Shown here: piece after piece, positions 24,367-35,567 of the stretch | Numbering within the stretch: the stretch's first letter is position 1 | Layout of the letters: each line of letters opens with the position of its first letter | Source: Isoetes taiwanensis | Taxonomy: Eukaryota > Streptophyta > Lycopodiopsida > Isoetales > Isoetaceae | Length of the DNA: 64,000 nt | Direction: 5' to 3' | Assembly (NCBI GenBank): GCA_021234155.1 | Contig: JAJEKV010000004.1 | Location: 4,468,109-4,532,108, forward strand | Notes under the pieces: model-generated | Told to the model about the DNA's origin: nothing | The model's input: the letters and a program-made list of their open reading frames with translations, nothing else | Databases searched by the model: none | Program-made: the position numbers and the translations under genes

Positions 24367-26210
24367 CCTTCAAACAAGTCATCTATTCTAGGCAATGGAT
24401 ACTTATTCTTAATTGTGATATCATTTAATTGCCTATAATCAACACACATACGCATAGAACCATCTTTTTTCTTAACAAATAATACTGGAGCACCAAAAGG
24501 TGAAATACTAGGTTGTATGTATCCTTGATTTAAAAGTTCTTTTAACTATTTTTTTAATTCCACAAACTCTGATAAAGCAAATCTATATGGAGCTTTTGAT
24601 GGAGAGAAGCTCCTGGAATCAATTCAATCGCATGATCAACATATCTTCGAGGAGATAACTTCGTCAACTCTTCTGGAAACACTTCCTTGAACTCCTCGAG
24701 GATGTCCTGCACATCATTCATGAATACTTGATTAATCTCTCCTGACCCTTTGAGTACAAGCAACCCCAACCTTTCATGCTTCCTAATTGCCCTCTTGATT
24801 TGCTTGCGACTAATGGGCTTAGGAGTAAAATACTGCTTATTCAACCCTTCCAATGTATATAATTCTTGATGTTCCTTGGATTTTACTTTCACAACTCTTT
24901 CATGACAATCTACTATAGCATGCACCTCACTAAGCCATTCCATGCCTATAGTCATATAGTATGATCCTAGCTGAAGCACATAGAAATTTGCAATTGTAGG
25001 CATTCCTTGCACTTTCAATTTTAATGCTTGCACATACTCACTAGTCGCTTTTCGCTTACCATCAGCCATTTTCACCATTCTTAGGGCTTGTTGGTTAGTA
25101 TTCAACCCAAATAACTTACAAGCCTTGGTGAAATAAAATTGTGAGTGTCTCCGGTATCAATCAAAATACTAAAAGGAACTTCATTGATTTTACCTTCAAC
25201 TTGCACTACATGTGCCTGCAACTGTATTGTTCCTTGATCAACGGCTACACAAACTTGTATATCTTCCTCTAAATCCATAAGGGTTGCCTGATGAGCTCTC
25301 ATTGCCCCCACATTCTGAGATCCTTGAACTTTGGCATTTAAGTTATTCTTCATAGGACAAAAACGTGCCCTATGCCCCTTTTGCTTACAGTAAAAGCATA
25401 AATTCTCCTTCATGCACTTATCATATTCAACTTTCTTCTTTTCTTCATCCATCTGTGACATTGCATTCAAAGATAACTTAGAAATATTATGAGAAGTTTG
25501 ATGGACTTGAGAGTTTGATTCATCTCTATAATTCCTCTGGAAATTTTCTCTTTGTTGATCCCTACAGTTGGCATTCTTCTCCTTGCTCTCGAAATATCGA
25601 GCCTTGTGCTCCGCTTCCTTCAAGGTAAGTTGATCACATCCAACTAATTTTTTAAGCTCCATATCTAGTCCTTGCACAAAGCGACTAGCTAATTCCTGCA
25701 TTTAAAGACTAATTATTACTTTTATAATACCTAATTTAGCGAATAATGCTTGCTTAACAGAATAATTCTTGCTTTTGAATCTAACTTTGGACAATGTCGT
25801 TCCAAAGTAGAAAATTCTTGTATATAGTTATCCAATGATTGACCTTTTTGTTTACACTCCATGAATTTGTTCATCTGTATAATATGAAAGGAGGGTGGAC
25901 AATATTTCGATACGAAGAGTTCCTTGAAAGTCTCCCAAGCGACTTCTTCATCAGTCACCTTATGTGCTGCCTTATGACGGTTCCACCACATTAAAGCGTC
26001 CCCAGTCAGGCTCAATGCCACTACTCCCACCTTTTCTTCTTTAGGAACTTGTCTTACAACAAAATAATTTTCAGCCTTCTGAATCCAAGCTTCTGTCTTA
26101 ACCCCATCCTTATCAAAACCATCAAATAGTTCCAACTTATATTTCTTGGCAATCTCCTTTAAAGCAGGTGACTTCTTTTGTGCTTGAGAACTTTCCTTCC
26201 CTCGGCTCAT
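24367..26210 (-). pseudogene. Ty3/gypsy (chromovirus-like) gag-protease-RT remnant
   Basis: From 26210 downward the minus strand encodes a gag domain (WWNRHKAAHKVTDEE, then FVSKYCPPSFHIIQMNKF and FSTLERHCPKL), then a CCHC knuckle CFYCKQKGHRARFCP. Next come an aspartic protease with the DTG triplet (ILIDTGDTHNFISPRL) and the leader to reverse transcriptase ([23 protein letters not shown]). The RT part keeps [19 protein letters not shown], but the element ends there, before the YxDD box. Frames break near 24600, 25100 and 25720, and one stop follows VELKK. DTGDTHNFI and [10 protein letters not shown] suit Tekay- or Galadriel-type chromoviruses; the RNase H, integrase and LTRs are missing. Confidence 0.9.
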
Positions 26211-26263
26211 AGGTGTAGATGATGCCGTATCCTCTTATTTGTTCCTCTTCCTCCGCCTAGAGT

Positions 26264-26900
26264 GTGAGCTTAAGGGCATCGAAGATTCTCGTTGGTGGCT
26301 TCTCTCACTATGCGCTCTCAATACTTGTGGGCCTCCCACATCCCCTGTTTAGATTCTCGATTTGCATTTGCAAGTTTTGCATTTGTTCCGCACTAATTTT
26401 GCAAGTTCCGCATTTGTTCCGTATGCTTGTTTGGAAGCTTAAGAAAGCTTGCAACATAGGAGATCCTAAAGTTTTCCTCATTGTGTCAAAATTATCCTCC
26501 TCCCGATTGGCATTATTAACAGCATGATGATGGTTGGATAGATGTTCCCTAGGAAGTGGTTTCATATGGAGAATACATAAAAGTTTGCACTCAATGAGCT
26601 CTCTAAATGTTTTGAAATGACATCAAACTATCTGAATTTGCATTTGTTCCGCACTAACTCGATTCAGATCAGTAAGTTGGTTCTCTATGCTTGTTTGGAA
26701 GCTTAGGAAAGCTTGCAACATAGAGGATTCTAAAGTTTTCCTCATTGTGTCAAAATTATCCTCCTCCCGATTGACATTATTAACAACATGATGAGGGTTG
26801 GATAGATGTTCCCTAGGAAGTGGTTCCATCTGGAGAATGCATAAAAGTTTGTACTCAATGAGCTCTCTAAATGTTTTGAAATGACATCAAACTATCTGAA
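26264..26900 (-). repeat. 264-base tandem duplication in the 5' gag region of the gypsy remnant
   Basis: 'ctctctaaatgttttgaaat' and 'tcctcattgtgtcaaaatta' each occur twice, 264 bases apart. The minus strand encodes MxPLPREHLSN, NREEDNFDTMRKTL and LQAFLSFQTSI in both copies (26565-26308 and 26829-26623). This is probably the gag N-terminus or leader of the element that continues at 26210, duplicated once. Confidence 0.75.
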
Positions 26901-26965
26901 CTTTCAAAAGAGATCCCTATCATGCTTTGCTCCCATGATTCTTGTAGAGGCCATGACATAGTCAC

Positions 26966-27094
26966 CACATATCGAACATACCAGCGCTACCACATCGGAT
27001 CCCATATCAGAACTCCGAAGTCCGTAGTTAAGCGCGCTTGGGCCGGAATAGTACTGGGACGGCTGACCTCCCGGGACGTCCCGGTGCTGCACCC
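26966..27094 (+). rRNA. 5S rRNA-like sequence, probably a pseudogene or a 5S-derived element head
   Basis: The order of plant 5S landmarks is kept: 'cataccagcgcta', 'cggatccca', 'cagaactccg', box A 'agttaagcgcgcttgggcc', 'agtactggga', 'tgacctcccgggacgtccc' and 'ggtgctgcaccc'. It differs from a functional 5S gene by extra bases in 'ccatatcag', a 7-base insertion in 'ccgaagtccgtagttaag' and 'gacggctgacc' for the usual 'gatgggtgacc'. The 5' end is degraded. A TTTT run (27107-27110) follows at terminator distance. It is single, not in a 5S array, so I take it as a dispersed pseudogene. Confidence 0.75.
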
Positions 27095-27162
27095 GACCAC
27101 CACACTTTTAAGGCTTTCCGCCTTCCGTTCTGCCTGTCGCCTGTCGGTCTGGTTAAAACCGG

Positions 27163-27330
27163 CACACTATGAGTTTTTGATGCCGCAAATAAAAAACTAA
27201 GCAAATCAAAGGTCAAAACCTATGCACTATGAGTTTTTGATGCCGCACAAATAAAAAACTAAGCAAATCAAAGGTCAAAACCTGCGCACTACGAGTTTTT
27301 GATGCCGCAAATCAAAAACTAAAGCACGTT
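27163..27330. repeat. Three tandem copies of a 60-62-base unit
   Basis: Units contain 'cactatgagtttttgatgcc' at 27165, 27225 and 27287 (third with 'cactacgag'), followed by 'aaaaaactaagcaaatcaaa'. They lie between the 5S-like copy and the plus-strand LINE leader. Confidence 0.9.
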
Positions 27331-27594
27331 TTCCCAAAGTCCGCCGGTTTAGATACCAAGCTAGGAAGAAAAACCTCTAATAGCCCAGCTTCCAACTCCT
27401 TCCCACTCCAAAAGAATTCCGGCGACAACCGGAATTGAGCCCCCCACCCATAGCTCCAAACCCCTCCCCCCCCATTGCCAACCATTAAGGGTGGGCACTC
27501 TTTGTACTTCTTTTTCAATCTTTGAATCCCTATATACTTCCTGTACATTTCTAATTCACTCCGGAGTGCTCGAAAGTTGTAGGCCTGACAAACA

Positions 27595-28516
27595 ATGGAG
27601 GGGAATCTGCATGCGCTAAAGAAGCGGGCACATAATGGCGAGGGCTCCTCCCCCTCGGAGTACATCACACAGACGGAGACAATACATGCCCTGGAGGCAA
27701 AGTTGAATGCCATACAGGACAAGCTCACAAGTATGGAGATGCAAAGGGACACCCAACTGGCAACTATTCTCAAGAAACAGTTGGCGAAAGAAAAGGAACG
27801 TATTTCGACGCTGGAGGAACGCATTAGGCCACTGGATGACCGCTTTGGGCTGGCTGACTTTGAGCGCAGACAAGCACGCGATACTGTCGCCCAACTAAGA
27901 AGTGAATTGACAGCGATGTCCTGCACCCTGTGAGCGATGCAACCCGACGTATAGATCAGCTCCAACGGCAAATGTCAGAGGACGTGTTATAACTGCAAAA
28001 TGAGCTCAGACAGGCAGTGGCGCAGGTTGCACAGTTGGTTGGCCCAAGCGGCCGTTTGGCAGACCAGGAGGCTAGAATGTGTGGGATGCAGGGGAGGTTG
28101 GACACCTAGAAAAGAGACAGTCGGAAAGTCACGAAGCAGTGCTCAGGCTTTCGGCCCTTGAGAAGAGGATGGCCGAGTTCCAGCGGGAGATGTATGATCT
28201 GCGTATGAATATGAAACAGATAAGTACCTCCGCAGGGGCAGCATCATCAGCATGCCCAATACCTGAGGCAGAGGTTGCACAGGGAATTAGGCGGGCAGCA
28301 TGCCCAATACCTGAGGCAGAGGTTGCACAGGGAATTAGACGGGTCCTTCGCGAGGAGAAGGACCGCCAATCTCGACGGCTGAACATTGTGGTTTGGGGCT
28401 TGCCTGAAGAACAAGGGAAGATCTGCCAGCTAAACTCAATGTCCTGGTGTTGGCAAGGCTCAAATTGCAGCACTAAGTTTATAGATGAGAGTAGAATCTT
28501 TCTTAAAATCATTTGA
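27595..28516 (+). pseudogene. LINE ORF1-like protein, coiled coil plus RRM-like start (plus-strand LINE)
   Basis: The frame at 27595-27933 encodes a heptad-rich coiled coil (KERISTLEERIRPLDDRF, FERRQARDTVAQLRSEL). A second frame from 28079 continues with another coiled coil (SALEKRMAEFQREMYDLRM) and RRLNIVVWGLPEE, which resembles the start of the RRM of L1-type ORF1 proteins. The segments are split by a stop near 27933 and a frameshift before 28079. A 48-base unit (AACPIPEAEVAQGIRR) is repeated in frame at 28249-28344. ORF1 proteins bind LINE RNA. The minus-strand LINE at 34990-35318 carries a related coiled coil, so both belong to one family. Confidence 0.75.
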
Positions 28517-28749
28517 ATCGGAGTTGGAATTTGCAGGTTATAGTGCTAAAAATTCAACATAACTAATTTTTGGATCCGATGAGCCATAAGACTTGATAAT
28601 TCGTGAGGGTATTGATAATCTCGAAAACATGTAAGGGCATTTTGTTAGTTTTCCCTTATCAAAATGTGTATATTTCCAAAATATATGTAGGTGTATCACC
28701 ACATTCATAAATATATTTATTGGTGTTTGGCATGTTTTTGTGTCATGCA
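28517..28749. other. AT-rich insertion or spacer within the plus-strand LINE
   Basis: This breaks ORF1 from the endonuclease remnant. It is much more AT-rich than its flanks and has no coding potential, so it is probably unrelated inserted sequence. I see no terminal repeats. Confidence 0.3.
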
Positions 28750-30290
28750 ATTTAGTTGGCCGATTATGCCTATTTTGCCCGCAATATGATTTGTATACAA
28801 GCAATATTTTTTGTTTGTGGGGTTCCTGCTACTATCGAACAACCTTGGCATAGTCAATTTCCCTATACAAGACAGACATACAAAATCGATACATGTGGAT
28901 GCGAGTGCAGAATTGCAATGGCAACCCTATCTTTGTGGCAGTATGCTACTTCCCACGTGCAGAAAGCAACTTCTATCACTTACTCAAATGTAGATAGACT
29001 GGACACCTATGTCGATCCATATGATGATATACAACACAAGCAGTTGGGCAGGGTCATGCTCCTTGTTCAATGAATGCACGGGGTGAAACAACTCACGAAA
29101 TTTGACCCCTTGATAGAGGTTGTGTTACAGTTACGCCCACAGAAGTGGATTGGACAAGGGCATCAGATGATAACCATGTCACGTGCTATGACATGCAATT
29201 GCTTTTGCTATACAATATTTTTGACTTGGTAATTTGCAATGGACTAACACAGTGGCCATCCCCTGCAGGTACATTTGCAGGCAGGAGAACCAGGGGATCT
29301 AGTGTGGTAGATTATGTGTTGGTAGTTGAGCAGAATATGCATATGGCTTTGCGTTGGCACAGGAAGTAGAAATGAAGAAGTCAACTCAGAAGAACACCTA
29401 CCACTTTACCCGTAGCTGGCTTGGCAGGCTATTTGGATTCCCTGTATTGCTGCTCCTGGCATGTCTCACCTGCGCTTGGATTGTGATTGCGTAGTGGCCT
29501 ATGCCTAAATGCTCACAAATGGTACAATTTCCCACGCTACAACGATAGATGTGCCAGTTTATTGACGTGCTTGGGACTATTGCCAAGAGGTGCTTTGGAG
29601 GAACTGCCCACGAAGGATCTCGGGGAGACCACAACCTTCCCTCGTAACCAGTGGTTTGATGCTGAGTATAAGGAACTCAAATGCTAGCCACATGCAGTTA
29701 GACAGTACCGCACTTTCCTCATCAGTGAGAAAGCCAGGTACATCACAAAGCATCAGAGGGAAATGTTCCAGCTCTTAGACCGTCATCTTAGGACCTCCTG
29801 GCAATGGGTGCTTAGAAAATACAACCTATAGGGAACATCACTTCTGAGCAATGGACACAATACTTGTAGCAACCCCCTGATCCTCAGGGGCTCGAGCAGC
29901 AATACCTCTGCATATAGGTCTGACGCTAGAAATCACAGAGGTCGAGGTCGTCCAGGCCCATAGCATCTTGCCAATGGGAAGGCAACAGACTTGGACGCAT
30001 GTAGGAAAAGTTGCTCAAATGGGTTGTGCCACCTATAGTACCCATCCTAACTGCATTGTGCAACAGGAATCCCCTCCCCCCCCTCCCCCCTCCCCCTCCA
30101 AGAGTGGACCACTAGTATAGAATCGTTCCCATCTACAAGGCATGTGGCCCACATTACATGGCCAATTACAAAACAATGTTTGCAAAACTTCTGGCCGGCA
30201 TTCTTGAGCAACAGTTGATGAGGTGGCAGAGATGCAAGCCCTCATGCAAGCGAGATTCATGCCACGACACTCAACCATTGATCACATTTT
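28750..30290 (+). pseudogene. LINE endonuclease and RT N-terminal remnants (plus strand)
   Basis: Scattered frames match the intact-order LINE at 30.4-35.8 kb: MATLSLWQYATSH, YVDPYDDIQHKQLGRVMLL (endonuclease), then GRRTRGSSVVDYVLV (end of endonuclease), and at the end RHSTIDHIF, the RT block 2 landmark. Stops and frameshifts are frequent. The element stops abruptly after that RT block at about 30290, where LTR-like sequence begins, so the rest of RT and the 3' end are missing. A long C-rich run lies at 30064-30110. Confidence 0.75.
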
Positions 30291-30297
30291 TTTAACT

Positions 30298-30411
30298 GTA
30301 AATGTGCAGACCGTTTTTATATTCATGCATGTATTTTAATGGATTGGGGTAATGAAATGTTTCAGTGTTAATGTTCGCATTGAAATAATGATGGTCCCGT
30401 TATTTCTAGTT
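30298..30411 (+). mobile_element. Left part of a chromovirus-type LTR, split by a LINE
   Basis: 'tgtaaatgtgcagaccgttt' to 'ttatttctagttgaa' matches the LTR that starts at 45373 ('attttaatggattggggtaa', 'cgcattgaaataatgatgg'). The rest of this LTR resumes at 35846 after the LINE. No internal region is joined to it, so it is a solo or fragmentary LTR. Confidence 0.7.
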
Positions 30412-30491
30412 GAATAGAATAGAATAGAATAGAATAGAATAGAATAGAATAGAATAGAATAGAATAGAATAGAATAGAATAGAATAGAATA
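30412..30491. repeat. (GAATA)n microsatellite, 3' tail of the LINE
   Basis: About 16 perfect pentanucleotide units end exactly where the LINE 3' UTR starts ('atgattttatcgtccatgg'). Shorter versions sit at the same place in the LINE copies near 37376 and 49500, so the pentamer tract is the LINE's own tail. Confidence 0.95.
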
Positions 30492-30699
30492 TGATTTTAT
30501 CGTCCATGGAGACCAACTGGCCTATGGGACCCAAGTACAAAGAGAGAACAGCAAGCGCATTACTACCAGGATTAAAAAACCCTGCCCCGAAGGGTTTTCG
30601 GGGGAAAAACCTTAGTAGCAATAAGGATGCTGACACACTGCACAGTTATATACATAATCACAAGTACAGCTGAGGTTAATGCCGGACAGGGGGGCATAA

Positions 30700-31310
30700 C
30701 TAAGTCCGCGTATCCATTACCTCCCGGAGGTACGATCCCAACAAGCCTACAGAGGCCGTGCTCAGTAGCTCATGCAGGGCCTGATGGGGCACAGCTAACC
30801 GAGCCCGGATATGCTCGTACGCCGGATAGGCCTGGAGGGCGTGACTTTCATCCTCAATGGTGCCCCCGCTGATGACCGACTGCACTCGCCCTCACGCTGC
30901 CCCGAATCCATCTCCCCGCCTCAATGCGGAGGTGGTGTGCACTGCGCGCGAATGGAAGCAATCACCTGGCGCTTTTTCATGGGTAGATGGGTGCGCAGGC
31001 AAAGTGGTGTGGGCCCCTCGTGAGCATGGGATTAACCTGCTTTGTCGATAATTTGCCACCTTGACATGTGATGTGGCCTCTCAGATCCCAAAGCTTGGCC
31101 ATGAAGCAAGCATCCAAGCACGCTTCAAGGCAGCTGCGTTCCTTCGGTGTATGCACCGGGTCCACATCCGCGGTGCCTCGCACATTCCATCGCGAGAACC
31201 ACCGGGCTTGCTTGTCTTTCCAATGGGCTTTGAGTCGCCATGGGCCCATCGCCACCGCCAAAGCAAGGTTGGGCAGCCGTGCTTCATCCATAGCCACCAC
31301 CTTCCGGAAG
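30700..31310 (-). pseudogene. LINE C-terminal domain after RT
   Basis: Frames encode MGPWRLKAHWKDK, CLDACFMAKLWD and, near the end, GTIEDESHALQAYPAYEHIR. The same region in the 37.6 kb copy keeps GVIEDESHTLQSCPAYDQIR, with the Cys retained. This is the zinc-knuckle-like tail found after RT in plant LINEs. Frameshifts interrupt it. Confidence 0.65.
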
Positions 31311-31469
31311 TAAATAATGTGACGCTCTAGCGCAGCCCTCTGTCAGAATGGAAGGAAGCTTGTCCCCCGGAGCAAGATCCGATATGGGATCGCGGGATTT
31401 CACTCCCGTGTGCAGGGGCCAAGAAGGCCTTCTGCACTGCTCTAGATCGTTCCAAGTGGTGAGGGATAT

Positions 31470-32520
31470 CATCGGGCCCCACACTTGGGTCCCATAGAGG
31501 AGGACCGGTTCAACCAAGGCCCTGAACAAGTGTGCCCGGTGACCCCATGCATATAGCTCGCCTTTGGATTGTTGTTTTGCATTGCATCTGTGGCTTTCAG
31601 CCCGCAAAGGACTGCGAACCCGATGGATGCATCCCGGTGTGTGGTAGTAGAAAACTCAATGCCCAAATACTTATAAGACTGAGCCACCTCCACTACCTGC
31701 CCCTGGTAAGTGAATGAGGGAAGGCGTGGGCGCCGGGATGATGGGACCAGCAGCACCCTCGTCTTGGCCAAGTTAACTCTCATGCCGCTGAATCGCGTAG
31801 AAAGTGTCCAAAGCATCCGGGTGGCGTTGCATGTCCTCCGGGTATATGCGCAGCAGGTCAATATCATCGCGATATATGAGTTGCGGATTATGTGGTGCAT
31901 CAATCGGCGTCTCGTACTCAGCCTAGCCATTCTTCTAACTCGGTCAATGTACAAGCCGAAGAGCGTCGGGGATAGAGGGCAGCCCCCGGCGCACCCCAAT
32001 GCTACTAACAACGGCTCCCCGACGGTGTGAGACGACCGAGCAAGCCTCATATAGTCTCAGATATAGCATTCTCAAGTCGACGGGTCCCTATTTGTCTCAA
32101 TGGCCCCACAACTTATCCCGAGGCATCGTGGTCAAAAGCCTTTGCGAAATCCACAAAGCAACAAAGATGTTCTCGGGCGTTGATTCCAGCTATCCTCTAT
32201 GAGTGTTCGCAGAGTGAAGATATGGTCAATAGTAGAATGCCGGGCATGAGGAAGCCTGCCGCTGTGAGAGCCCGCGACTTCTCCATCCCTCCGCCCAAAG
32301 TGTCGGGTCGCCGCTCAAGAATCCCGACAAGCAACAATGGTAACGATAGTTGGTCGGGCCGTGGGAGTCCCCCGCTTTGTATATGGGCACAACTCCCCCC
32401 GGTGGTCCAAAGGCGGGGGAAGCCTTCTTGCAATGCCCCCCGTTGAAGAGTGCCGTGGAGAACCAGGCACCATTGGGGGCCCGCCCACTTGAGAAGCTCC
32501 TCACCGCGATACCATCCAAA
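31470..32520 (-). pseudogene. LINE reverse transcriptase
   Basis: Minus-strand frames hold, in order, GGVVPIYKAGDSHGPTNYR, RHSTIDHIFTLRTLIE, GCPLSPTLFGLYIDRVRR, then IYRDDIDLL in a neighbouring frame, and GMRVNLAKTRVL and SYKYLGIEF. This is the usual LINE RT block order. The catalytic YxDD box reads YRDD, where YADD is usual. At least four frame changes are needed to read through, so it is inactive. RT copies LINE RNA at a nicked chromosomal target. Confidence 0.85.
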
Positions 32521-32999
32521 TCTGCCGCCTTCCCGTTAGTAGGTAGGCGCTTGCAGGCCCATTATGACATCCCTTCAAGAATGACCCGGTGCTAGGCCTC
32601 GTCTCATGGGAGGTACCGCCGCCCGGCTTCCCATTGGGTCATACAACCGCCGCAAATATCTCACCCATTGTTCCGGGTAATATTTCCCGTGGGTCTGGCA
32701 GCTTACTCAAGACCTTTCTCCGTAAGGCCCTAGGGTGGCGGTCTAGTAGACCAAACATCTCATGGGCCGAGTTCGCGAAGGTACCCGGGCTTTCTTTGAT
32801 CTTGAGGAAGGAGCGGTATTGACGGATGACCATGGGCTAATGGTGGGGTCCAAAGACTTGGCGGAGCCATCATTTCAGCTCCCGACATTCGGCCATCGAA
32901 CCCATTGATTGTGGGGAAGGTGGTTGCAGCCCCCCGTGGATCGCCGAGAGCGGCCTCTTCCAAAGCATCCGGCCCCTACCCCTCGGAAGGAGCCGGGTT

Positions 33000-33965
33000 G
33001 GTGGGCCATCCGGCCGTTGAAGTGTGGGGAGCCTGCAAGACTCCCGGCAGCTCATGCTCAAGCATCCTCGCATAGACCGCCACATGACCATAGTCCGACG
33101 CAACCGTGGTACATGGGTTGTTGGGGCAATGGGTGCTCGGTTGGCCCGCCAATCTATCTCGCAAGAACGAGGGGCTGATGGTCGGAGTCTACTTCTCGCC
33201 CCCGCCACCTGTCCCCACATCGGCGCAGTGATCAAGTGTAGGCATTGCTCGTCCCGCTAGCACGTAATCCACCACACCGGGTGCGCCCCCGGGTTCTCCG
33301 GCCTACAAGTGAAGCGGGTGGAGGATGGCCACCGTGCTAGCCCATTGTAAATGACCAGGTCAAAGATATGCGCCAAAGAACAGCACTGCCGGCCATACCG
33401 CGGTCACCCGGTTGTCATCGACGCCTTTGGCCAAACCATCTCTCATGGAGTCCATTTGCAACACATCCTCGCCTAGAGGTGCGGGTTTTGGGATCCTTTC
33501 CTCGCCTGCGGCGCGCGATTGAAATCTCCAAGCAACATGACCTTGCCCAATTGTTCATGCTGGCAGATGTCATCATATAGATCGACATAGGGCTCCCCGC
33601 CGCCCACATCCAAGCGCGGTGGTAAAAGTTGCTCTCAAAGATGTGGGAAGTAGCAAGCCGCCATAAAGAGAGGGTCGCCATCGTTGTTCTCGCGCACTCG
33701 CACCCACGGTATCTGTTGTGCCCGTCACTTTTGCAATGTGGAGACCGATTGGGCCAAAGGTCGCCCGGTAGTAACAAGCAATTCCTCCGTCCTCGTTTCC
33801 GGTGCATTCATTGAAGACGGAGTAGGCGGTATCCTGGCAAATCGGGTAGCGCGTGACAAAGATGTTCCCATGTTTCCATGAGGAAGATAAGGTCCATGTC
33901 CATGGCGACTTTAATTGAGATCGTCCCCTTCGCCATGGGAAGCCACGGCAATTCCAGGATACCAC
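33000..33965 (-). pseudogene. LINE apurinic-type endonuclease
   Basis: The frame starting at 33965 gives VSWNCRGFPW, then GGIACYYRATFGPIGLHIAKV. Another frame gives YDDICQHEQLGKVMLLGDFN (33595-33535). WNCRG and LLGDFN are standard APE-type endonuclease landmarks. This enzyme nicks the target to start insertion. Frameshifts separate the blocks. Confidence 0.8.
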
Positions 33966-33989
33966 GCTGAGGCACGATCTCTATTTAGT

Positions 33990-35318
33990 GGCAGGCATCG
34001 CCACTTCAGGTCCGGTGGTAGTGGTGGTCCCAGTGGGGAGCGGAAGATGTGGATGCCTCAGGTGCGGGGCCCCTCGAGGGGATTGTAGGGGCCGGAGTGC
34101 CCGTGATCCCTGTTTGGCTGCACGAATTCCGCGATCCTTCCCGGACCAGCCCCGGCTGCCCTCCATGTCCGCTTGGCAGCCCTCGACTTTGGCCAGCCTC
34201 ACGCCGGGTCTCTTTGTCTTTGGGGGTCAAGTCCCGGCCAACGTCATGAGCCGTCCCCTTCAACTTCCGGCCCCGACACGGGGATGGCCACCCCGCTCCG
34301 CATGCTCTCAATCTGCGGAAGATGACCACCCGGGGCTTATCGTCGGCTGAATTCCATGACGACTCGCCTTTACAATGGTCACAGGTGTTGGGAACATCAT
34401 CCGGTCCAAGATCCGCGGTCCGAGTCGGGAAGTTAGATGTTCTCCCGACTCCTCCGGCCGCCTCGTGACTACCACATTGCGGCTCGGCGGCTCGTTCCTC
34501 GAGTTCAAGCGGGGCCGCACTGTGTGTTGGTTGAGGTGGGTGAGGCATAGGCCGCGGGCCGGGCGTGGTGGTGGCGGCCCGGCGCGGATCCGATGTGTCC
34601 GGCGAAGTGTTCGTGTTGACGCTCGAGGTTGGTGGGTTCGCTGGGTTGGTGTGTTCTTTCCGCGGGGTTTCGTTCTCCGAGTCCGAGCTCGGCTCTTGCG
34701 GGGCGTTGTCATGTCTTGCCATCTCCTCGCATGCTGGGCGAGTTGCTCATGTGCTCGTAAGATGGAGGCCCTTTGCCTCATTGGCAACGCCCACCAAGCC
34801 CCTGTGAGTTCCGATCTCGTGCTAAATCCTTAATTCAAGAGCTGCTAGCTCGCCGGGCTAGCTTCCAAAGCGTACCGACTCCTTGTCTCACGCTGGCGGC
34901 CTCCTCAACCTCCTCAAAGGAGGGCGGCTCAGGTTGCTCGTGCCGCGGGCCTTAGCCTCCTCAACCTCGGGCCTAGATCCGGCAGGGGCTACGAGTGTCT
35001 CCCCGCTCTACCCGGTTCCCGCCCAAGGCCCCCGGCTTCCATAGCTGCCAACACGGTGTCTACACGGCCCCTCATATCTGCAAGCTCCTGCCGGTATTGC
35101 TGTCTTTCAAATTGTAGCAAGCGGATGCTATCATCTGCCTGTCGTACACGATCCTCCAATTCTGTGGTTCGTCGTTTTTTTGGCTCGCTCGGCCTGCGTG
35201 GGGTCAACCGGTAGTTGGTGTGTTTGGGCCTTCCCAGGGTGGGTTGCTGTGGTCTGAGGTAGCTCACCAACCAAGTGTGGGTCCACACACGGGACTGTGT
35301 CTGTGGCCATGGGGTCAA
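33990..35318 (-). pseudogene. LINE ORF1-like region
   Basis: The frame at 35318-34989 ends in a coiled coil (RRTTELEDRVRQADDSI, FERQQYRQELADMRGRV), clearly related to the coil in the plus-strand LINE. Downstream frames (34787-34006) are Pro/Ser/Arg-rich with a CDHCKGE motif and no recognised domain. The reading frame is broken in at least two places. Confidence 0.6.
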
Positions 35319-35567
35319 ACAGGGTTTAGGTAGGCTATGGAAGGGGCTTATCAGGTCTGGCAGGGCTAGGCAGGCTGTGGCAGGGCTGTGGCCTGGCTAG
35401 GCAAGGCCAAGAGGCAGTTGGTTGGGCTATGGCAATGTCAGGTATATGTTGGAGCCTAGCTCAACATTAATTTGTATGCTTTGACTGCCCAAATTAGGGT
35501 TGGGAGCAAAGGGGCTGAAAGGGGGCAAAAAGGAAAGTGGCTAATAGACTCCTGGATATCTAGTGTG

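Noticed and set aside
27312-27971. 219-residue minus-strand frame
   Set aside because: It lies antisense to the LINE ORF1 coiled coil; its composition has no domain-like pattern.
33368-34833. Several long plus-strand frames in the GC-rich zone
   Set aside because: They are shadows of the minus-strand LINE endonuclease and ORF1; the high GC content makes chance frames long.
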